From: DASUSF01 sp036375275
GTDB taxonomy: Bacteria > Pseudomonadota > Alphaproteobacteria > Geminicoccales > Geminicoccaceae
NCBI GenBank assembly: GCA_036375275.1
Contig: DASUSF010000368.1
Coordinates: 1 to 19,296, forward strand
Direction: 5' to 3'
DNA: 19,296 nt
Positions 15,048 to 19,296 of the stretch are shown here, piece by piece (position 1 is the first letter of the stretch; each line of letters opens with the position of its first letter). The translations under genes and the position numbers were made by a program. The notes beneath the pieces were generated by a model. That model was not told the DNA's origin, made no database searches, and saw only the letters and a program-made list of their open reading frames with translations.

Positions 15048-15566
15048 GTGGCCGTCCGGAGCCTGTTCTCCGAGGACCAGATCGCTCGCCGGGTGGAAGA
15101 GCTGGCACGCGACGTGGTCGGGCGGATCGGGCCGGATCTCGCCGTTGTCGGCGTCCTCAAGGGCAGCTTCGTGTTCATGGCCGACCTGGTGCGCGCGCTC
15201 GACCGGGCCGGCGCCGCGCCCCGGGTGGAGTTCATGCGCCTCGCCTCCTACGGCCAGCGGCAGGAGAGCTCGGGCGAGGTCATGCTGCTCGGCGACGCGC
15301 CGCGCGACTTCGAGGCGCGGCCGGTCCTCCTCGCCGACGACATCGTCGACACCGGCCTCTCGCTGTCCTTCGGCCGGAAGCTCCTCCAGGACCGGAACGT
15401 CGCCCGGGTCTGGACCTGCGCGCTGCTCGACAAGCCGGAGCGGCGCAAGGTCGAGATCGCCACCGACTTCGTGGGGTTCGTCATCCCGGACCTGTTCGTG
15501 GTCGGGTACGGCATCGACTACGCCGAGCAGTACCGCCACCTGCCGTACATCGGGGCGGTCGAGTGA
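15048..15566 (+). CDS. hpt: Hypoxanthine phosphoribosyltransferase
   Basis: A 172-residue purine salvage enzyme converting hypoxanthine or guanine plus PRPP to IMP or GMP. Visible features are GVLKGSFVFMADLVR (35-49, the PPi loop with Lys-Gly), a SYGQRQESSGEV flexible loop (67-78) and the PRPP loop LLADDIVDTG (94-103). K129 (LLDKPERRK) contacts the purine, and the end is FVGFVIPDLFVVGYGIDYAEQYRHLPYIG. The start is GTG directly after the TAA of the dehydrogenase, with purine-rich coding sequence of the upstream gene as the only ribosome site, so expression is probably coupled. Length and motifs are normal. The link to a sugar dehydrogenase is not functionally obvious. Confidence 0.94.
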   Translation: MAVRSLFSEDQIARRVEELARDVVGRIGPDLAVVGVLKGSFVFMADLVRALDRAGAAPRVEFMRLASYGQRQESSGEVMLLGDAPRDFEARPVLLADDIVDTGLSLSFGRKLLQDRNVARVWTCALLDKPERRKVEIATDFVGFVIPDLFVVGYGIDYAEQYRHLPYIGAVE

Positions 15567-15597
15567 GCCGCCGCGGCGCGCCGGAATTGCCCTGACC

Positions 15598-16866
15598 ATG
15601 CCGGCCATCCACGCCGGGACGCCGCGTGCGGGCGCGCTTCTGGTGGTGACCGCCCTCGCGCCGTTCGCGCTGGGCTACTTCCTGTCGTACCTGTTCCGGG
15701 CGGTGAACGCCGTCGTCGGACCCAACCTCGTGGCCGACATCGGGCTGAGCGCGGCCGAACTCGGCCTGCTCACCTCGGCCTACCTGCTCGCCTTCGCCGC
15801 CTTCCAGCTGCCGCTCGGGGTGCTGCTCGACCGGTTCGGACCGCGGCGCGTGCAGGCCGCGCTCCTCGCCGCCGCGGCGACCGGCTCGCTGCTGTTCTCG
15901 CTCGCCGACGGGATCGTCGGGCTCACCCTCGCCCGCGGCCTGATCGGGCTCGGCTTCGCCGGCGGCCTGATGGCCGGCTTCAAGGCGGTCGTGCTCTGGG
16001 TCCCCGAGCCGCGGCGGCCGCTCGCCAACGCGTGCGTGATGTCGTTCGGCGCGCTCGGCATCCTGGTCGCGACGGTGCCGACCGAGCTCGCGGTGCAGGC
16101 ATTCGGCTGGCGCTCGGTGTTCGTCGGCCTCGCCCTGGTCACCCTCGCGGTCGCGGCCCTGATCCTGATCGTGGTGCCGGAGAAGGCGATCCCGCACGCC
16201 CCTGGCGGCCTGCAGGCCCAGGTGGCGAGCATCGTCCGGATCTTCAGCGATGGCGCGTTCTGGCGTCTCGCCCCGCTGCTCGCGACCACCGCCGGCGCCC
16301 ACATCGGCATCCAGACCCTGTGGGCCGGCCCCTGGTTCCGCGACGTCGCCGGCTACGACCGGATCGGCGTCGCGAGCTGGCTGATGGTGCTCGCGGGCTC
16401 GTTCTGGATCGGCATCCTGCTCAGCGGCTGGGTCGCCGACCGCCTGATCCGGCGCGGCGTCGACATCCTGACCGTGATGCTGGGCTTCCTCGCCGTGTTC
16501 CTGGTGGTCGAGGTCCTGATCGTGATGCAGTGGACCGCGCTCAATGCGGTGATGTGGCCGTTGTTCGGCATGACCGGGCAGGTCGCGGTGCTGGCCTATC
16601 CGTGGCTCGCCTCCTATTTCGGCGCGGCCCTCTCCGGTCGCGCCCACACCGCGGTCAACCTCCTCCTGTTCGCCACCGCCTTCGGCGTCCAGTACCTGAT
16701 CGGCGCGATCATCGACATGTTTTCCACCCCCGGGGCGGAGACCTACGACCCGCTCGGCTACCAGGTCGCCTTCGGCCTGGTCCTGGGCCTCCAGATCCTG
16801 AGCCTCGCCTGGTTCCTCGCCGGATGGCGCCGCCTCCGCCTGCCGGAGGCGGCCGCGGCCGACTGA
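15598..16866 (+). CDS. MFS transporter
   Basis: A 422-residue major facilitator with about twelve membrane helices. The N-terminal half has FLSYLFRAVNAVVGPNL, the A-motif GVLLDRFGPRRV after helix 2, and LTLARGLIGLGFAGGLMAGFKAV in helix 4. The central loop includes VPEKAIPHAPGGLQAQ. The second half has GWVADRLIRRGVDIL as the repeated A-motif and WPLFGMTGQVAVLAYPWLASYFGAAL. It does not show the features of the OFA-like carrier at 10228, so the two are not recent duplicates. The ATG is 31 bases after the hpt stop; the upstream site is weak (GGAA). It is probably cotranscribed with the dehydrogenase and hpt. Substrate unknown. Confidence 0.88.
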   Translation: MPAIHAGTPRAGALLVVTALAPFALGYFLSYLFRAVNAVVGPNLVADIGLSAAELGLLTSAYLLAFAAFQLPLGVLLDRFGPRRVQAALLAAAATGSLLFSLADGIVGLTLARGLIGLGFAGGLMAGFKAVVLWVPEPRRPLANACVMSFGALGILVATVPTELAVQAFGWRSVFVGLALVTLAVAALILIVVPEKAIPHAPGGLQAQVASIVRIFSDGAFWRLAPLLATTAGAHIGIQTLWAGPWFRDVAGYDRIGVASWLMVLAGSFWIGILLSGWVADRLIRRGVDILTVMLGFLAVFLVVEVLIVMQWTALNAVMWPLFGMTGQVAVLAYPWLASYFGAALSGRAHTAVNLLLFATAFGVQYLIGAIIDMFSTPGAETYDPLGYQVAFGLVLGLQILSLAWFLAGWRRLRLPEAAAAD

Positions 16867-16929
16867 GGGCAAGCCGGCACGGCGGGTGAACCGCGCCGCG
16901 CTCCCCGCGGTTGCTGCTGCGGCCGAAGC

Positions 16930-17106
16930 TTACTTCGGGTAGAGGCCCTTCGTGACCGCCTGCGCCCCTTGAGGATGCGCAGCCCGCGCGCCGGACGTGC
17001 TGCTCTTGCTGGCAGGGGGGGTCGCTTTCAGGGCGCGCGGCCTCGCGGCGGGCGCGGCTACCGCCGGACCCGGACTCGGAGGCCGGTACATCTTGACGTC
17101 GGACAT
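16930..17106 (-). CDS. Small basic Ala/Pro-rich protein (58 residues), hypothetical
   Basis: A short reading frame of 58 codons plus TAA. It starts at ATG (17104-17106) with a near-ideal AGGAG eight bases upstream (GAGGAGTGACGAG before the start). The product begins MSDVKMYRPPSPGP, continues Ala/Pro/Arg/Ser-rich, and ends AVTKGLYPK. It is basic, probably disordered, with no membrane segment or signal peptide and no cysteine. Support comes from the ribosome site, the TAA stop in a TGA-dominated genome, non-random ends with aromatic residues, and the absence of any competing gene over this stretch. I do not recognise a family. It converges with the MFS gene (63 bases between stops). Confidence 0.6.
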   Translation of the reverse strand: MSDVKMYRPPSPGPAVAAPAARPRALKATPPASKSSTSGARAAHPQGAQAVTKGLYPK

Positions 17107-17456
17107 CTCGTCACTCCTCGCTGTTTCTAAGGGAGACGTGGGGATGGCGGGCGCACGCGCAACGTGCGCCAGAGGACATCAGCCATGCGGCCGGCGGAGG
17201 AACCTTCTCGGGCGGGGCCGCCGGCAGCCCGGGACGTGGTGCCGCACCCCCGCGGGCCGGCCGGTGTGCAAGAGTCGGCTCTGCCGCCGCCGCCGAAACA
17301 AAACCCCGGGTCGCGCGTTGTCGTGGCACAGCGTCGATTGTTCCTGAGCGTTCCCCCATGGCGACCCTCGCCGAAAGGCGCCTGCTGGCGTCGGCTGCCC
17401 GTCGTCGCGCCGGCTCGCGCGTGACCTCAGAGAATGGACGACAGAGGGAAGATCTG
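17107..17456. other. Gene-free 350-base region with two GC hairpins
   Basis: Upstream region shared by the small leftward gene and the rightward beta-propeller gene. I find no credible coding frame, tRNA or mobile element. It holds a near-perfect 21-base dyad at 17150-17170 and a second dyad with arms GCCGGCGG (17190-17197) and CCGCCGGC (17218-17225) around a 20-base loop. A conventional promoter is not obvious in either direction. Confidence 0.5.
17150..17170. promoter_or_regulatory. Tight 8-bp dyad, possible operator or leader hairpin
   Basis: GGCGCACG and CGTGCGCC form a perfect eight-pair stem around the five-base loop CGCAA. It lies 43 bases upstream of the start of the small gene on the minus strand and is not followed by a T-run on either strand, so an operator or leader structure is more likely than a terminator. 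Confidence 0.4.
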
Positions 17457-18890
17457 GTGCCGGAGCGACAACCTGCCCTGAGCGCGGCCGTGCGGTCCGC
17501 CTGTGCCGCAGCCGCCGTATCCGCGGTCCTCGTGAGCACGCCTGCCTTCGCCCTGAACGCCCGGCTGGACGAGGTGGTCCGGGGGCTCACCATGCCGGTC
17601 ACCTTCTCGGTGCTGCCCGACGGCAGCGGGCGCTGGCTCATCGCCGAGCAGACCGGGCGAGTGCGCCTGCGCGCCCGGGACGGCGAGCTGCTCGAGACGC
17701 CCTTCCTCGATCTCCGCGCGCAGATCGGAGAGCTCTACGAAGGGTTCGACGAGCGCGGCCTGCTCGGTCTCGCGGTTCATCCGGACTTCGCCGAGAACGG
17801 GCTGTTCTACGTGGCCTTCAACGGTCCGCCCCCGGCTGCCCGGAGCACGGACGTCGAGCTGACGCTATGGCAGCAGCTGATCGTGTTCCTGAAGGAGCTG
17901 CGCGGTCGCGAGAGCCCCGCGCTCGACTACTGGAACGGCGCCGTCTACCTGGTCGAGCGGCGCGTCTCGCCGGACGACCCCGACCGCGCGGATCCGGACT
18001 ATGCCCGGGTCCTGCTGGTGGTCGAGGAGCCGCAGTTCAACCACAACGGTGGCTGGATCGACTTCGGACCGGATGGCCACCTCTATCTCGGGCTCGGGGA
18101 TGGCGGCAATGCCGACGACGTCGGCGAGGGCCATGCGCCCGAGGGCAATGCGCAGGCCACCGACCGGCTGCTCGGCAAGATCCTGCGGATCGACGTCCAC
18201 GGCGACCCGTACCGGATTCCGGACGACAACCCCTTCGTCGACCGGGAGGGCTATCGCCCCGAGATCTGGGCCCTCGGCTTCCGCAACCCCTGGCGCTGCA
18301 GCTTCGATGCCGGCGGCGACCATCAGCTGTTCTGTGGCGACGTCGGGCAGAACGCCTTCGAGGAGGTGAGCATCGTCGAGAAGGGGGGCAACTATGGCTG
18401 GCGGCGCAAGGAGGGCGCGCACTGCTTCGACGTCGAGGACGTCGAGCACCACCCCGCCAGCTGCCCGGACGACGACCTGATCGACCCGATCATCGAGTAC
18501 CGGAACTGCACCGGCATGGACCCGTGCCAGGGTCGGTCGGTGATCGGCGGCTATGTGTATCGGGGGGAAGCTATGCCCGACTTGCAGGGCCGCTACGTGT
18601 TCGGGGACCTGGTGGAGGATCTCGACGAGGAGCGGGGGGTGATCTTCGTCGCCACGCCGCCGTCCGACGGCAGCGGGCCATGGCCGTTCGAGAAGCTCGA
18701 CCTGAGCAACGCGGAGGCGCTCGGCTATCTCCTGGCGTTCGGCGAGGACGAGCAGGGCGAGCTCTACGTCATGACCTCCCCGACGCTCGGCACCGAGACG
18801 ACCGACGACAAGATCTACCGGATCGCTCCCGCGCCAGACACACCTGCGACCGCGGGGGGCATGAAGAACGGTAGCCCCGGCGCTTCGTGA
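17457..18890 (+). CDS. Exported glucose/sorbosone dehydrogenase-type beta-propeller (PQQ sugar dehydrogenase-like)
   Basis: A periplasmic or secreted six-bladed propeller of the soluble PQQ-dependent aldose sugar dehydrogenase family (GSDH). With the GTG at 17457 the product has 477 residues and begins with a signal peptide (basic n-region, Ala/Val-rich core, cleavage after STPAFA at 32). GAGGGA lies upstream. An in-frame ATG at 17358 would bury the signal behind 33 Arg-rich residues. Family motifs are ERGLLGLAVHPDF (100-112), FNHNGGWIDFGPDGHLYLGLGDGG (the first part at 194-200) with likely catalytic H196, LLGKILRIDV (238-247), IWALGFRNPWR (270-280), CGDVGQNAFEEV (293-304), NYGW (312-315) and GRYVFGDL (378-385). 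An extra segment of about 40 residues lies at 124-165. Four or more cysteines (281, 293, 323, 336, 351, 357) suggest disulfides. PQQ dependence is inferred from the family. Confidence 0.9.
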   Translation: MPERQPALSAAVRSACAAAAVSAVLVSTPAFALNARLDEVVRGLTMPVTFSVLPDGSGRWLIAEQTGRVRLRARDGELLETPFLDLRAQIGELYEGFDERGLLGLAVHPDFAENGLFYVAFNGPPPAARSTDVELTLWQQLIVFLKELRGRESPALDYWNGAVYLVERRVSPDDPDRADPDYARVLLVVEEPQFNHNGGWIDFGPDGHLYLGLGDGGNADDVGEGHAPEGNAQATDRLLGKILRIDVHGDPYRIPDDNPFVDREGYRPEIWALGFRNPWRCSFDAGGDHQLFCGDVGQNAFEEVSIVEKGGNYGWRRKEGAHCFDVEDVEHHPASCPDDDLIDPIIEYRNCTGMDPCQGRSVIGGYVYRGEAMPDLQGRYVFGDLVEDLDEERGVIFVATPPSDGSGPWPFEKLDLSNAEALGYLLAFGEDEQGELYVMTSPTLGTETTDDKIYRIAPAPDTPATAGGMKNGSPGAS

Positions 18891-18935
18891 TCCGGGGAGC
18901 CGGGAAGATCGTCATTCGCCCCCCCCGGCCCGGCC

Positions 18936-19061
18936 TCACGCCACCCGGAGCGGCTTGTACCTGATCCGGTGCGGCTGGTCCGCTTCGGCGCCGAGGCGAC
19001 GCTTCTTGTCGGCCTCGTAGTCCTCGAAGTTGCCCTCGAACCACACCACCTCGCAGTTGCC
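18936..19061 (-). pseudogene. ettA: 3' remnant of ettA (ABC-F translational throttle)
   Basis: The minus strand encodes the last 42 codons of an EttA-like ABC-F ATPase, ending with TGA at 18936-18938. The recognisable stretch is VVWFEGNFEDYEADKK followed by RRLGAEADQPHRIRYKPL, the characteristic EttA C-terminus. Full EttA has about 555 residues. Homology stops abruptly at the Gly of the EGN motif: the codon before (19062-19064) reads Ser and the frame then enters sequence antisense to an ABC transporter gene. No promoter or start is attached. It lies 45 bases beyond the stop of the beta-propeller gene, facing it. Between them is an eight-C run (18919-18926) and weak GC inverted repeats that could have been the old terminator. 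Either a deletion scar or an assembly join. Confidence 0.85.
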
Positions 19062-19296
19062 CGAAGAGGCGGCCGACATACTGGCGGGCGTGCGCGACGA
19101 GCGCGGCATCACGATCATCTGGGTCGAGCACATCATGCGCGTCTTGATGCGGTGGTCGACCGGTGCATCGTCCTCGACCACGGCGAGAAGATCGCCGAGG
19201 GGCGGCCCGAGGAGGTCGCCCAAGACCCGCGGGTGATCGAGGTCTACGTCTGCACCGACGCCGCCGCCGTCCAGGACCAGCTCGCGGTTCTCCTCT
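19060..19296 (+). pseudogene. livG: Frameshifted 3' fragment of a LivG-type ABC transporter ATPase
   Basis: The plus strand carries the C-terminal part of a branched-chain amino acid ABC transporter ATP-binding protein. The first frame reads PEEAADILAGVRDERG then ITIIWVEHIMRVLM (to 19149), covering the post-Walker B helix and the switch His. The second frame, one base back, continues VVDRCIVLDHGEKIAEG, RPEEVAQDPRVIEVY and CTDAAAVQDQLAVLL to the window end without a stop. The shift is explained by one missing G in ATGCGGTGG near 19149-19153 (GGG to GG would restore MRVVDR). Walker A, signature and Walker B are all missing because the 5' part is replaced by the ettA remnant. Pseudogene, sequencing error or edge chimera are all possible. 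Confidence 0.82.

Noticed and set aside
10228..16866. The two MFS genes as a gene duplication
   Set aside because: Their motifs, loops and openings differ throughout, so they belong to different subfamilies.
15481..16872. Long minus-strand open frame opposite the second MFS gene
   Set aside because: Same antisense signature as above; no start context and no motif.
16881..16898. Possible terminator hairpin between the second MFS gene and the small gene
   Set aside because: A bulged GGCGGGT/ACCGCGCC stem exists but no T-run follows on either strand, so it is not distinguishable from background.
17171..17340. Possible tRNA or structured RNA gene
   Set aside because: No cloverleaf, TPsiC-like or anticodon arm pattern could be assembled by eye; only GC-rich stems are present.
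17111..17641. Minus-strand open frame across the upstream region of the sugar dehydrogenase
   Set aside because: Arg/Ser/Ala-rich shadow overlapping the signal peptide region of the dehydrogenase; no ribosome site or motif.

Overview
The window looks like a chromosomal segment of a high-GC alphaproteobacterium (perhaps Rhodospirillales or Geminicoccales-like). This is inferred from the roughly 70% GC, strong G/C third-position bias, GGGGAGGG-type ribosome binding sites, a DUF1499 protein, an RraA-like/GST/MFS accessory set and fragments resembling alphaproteobacterial EttA and LivG. No database search was possible, so the taxonomy is tentative. I see no IS element, CRISPR array, phage gene, rRNA or tRNA.

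Layout. (1) 1-7764, minus strand: an operon-like run reading right to left. It holds a small membrane-anchored protein, an enolase-superfamily sugar-acid dehydratase-like enzyme, prepilin peptidase (apparently with a CTG start), GspE, GspF, a secreted 5'-nucleotidase-like metallophosphoesterase, and the start of GspG, which runs off the left edge. This is a type II secretion module with two metabolic genes mixed in. (2) 7882-13688, plus strand: an RraA-like aldolase, a glutathione S-transferase, a class IV aminotransferase, an MFS transporter, an SMP-30 type lactonase and an EamA exporter. (3) 13585-14037, minus strand: a DUF1499 protein whose 3' end overlaps the EamA gene tail to tail. (4) 14241-16866, plus strand: a uronate-dehydrogenase-like NAD enzyme, hypoxanthine phosphoribosyltransferase and a second MFS transporter. 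(5) 16930-17106, minus strand: a 58-residue basic Ala/Pro-rich protein with a strong ribosome binding site. (6) 17457-18890, plus strand: an exported glucose/sorbosone-dehydrogenase-type beta-propeller protein. (7) 18936-19296: the last 42 codons of ettA (minus) abut a frameshifted 3' fragment of a LivG-type ABC ATPase (plus). This is a rearrangement scar or an assembly chimera.

How the genes may work together. The uronate-dehydrogenase-like enzyme, the SMP-30 lactonase, the acid-sugar-dehydratase-like enolase-superfamily protein and the RraA-type aldolase match, step for step, an oxidative sugar-acid route (oxidation, lactone opening, dehydration, aldol cleavage). Two MFS carriers and a periplasmic sugar dehydrogenase lie nearby. 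They are split over separate transcription units, so this is a hypothesis. The type II secretion genes are independent of it, although the dehydratase gene is translationally abutted to the prepilin peptidase.

The most checkable oddities are the ettA/livG junction, the CTG start of the prepilin peptidase, the 5'-nucleotidase inside the gsp operon, the small 58-residue gene, and a long hairpin upstream of the EamA gene.
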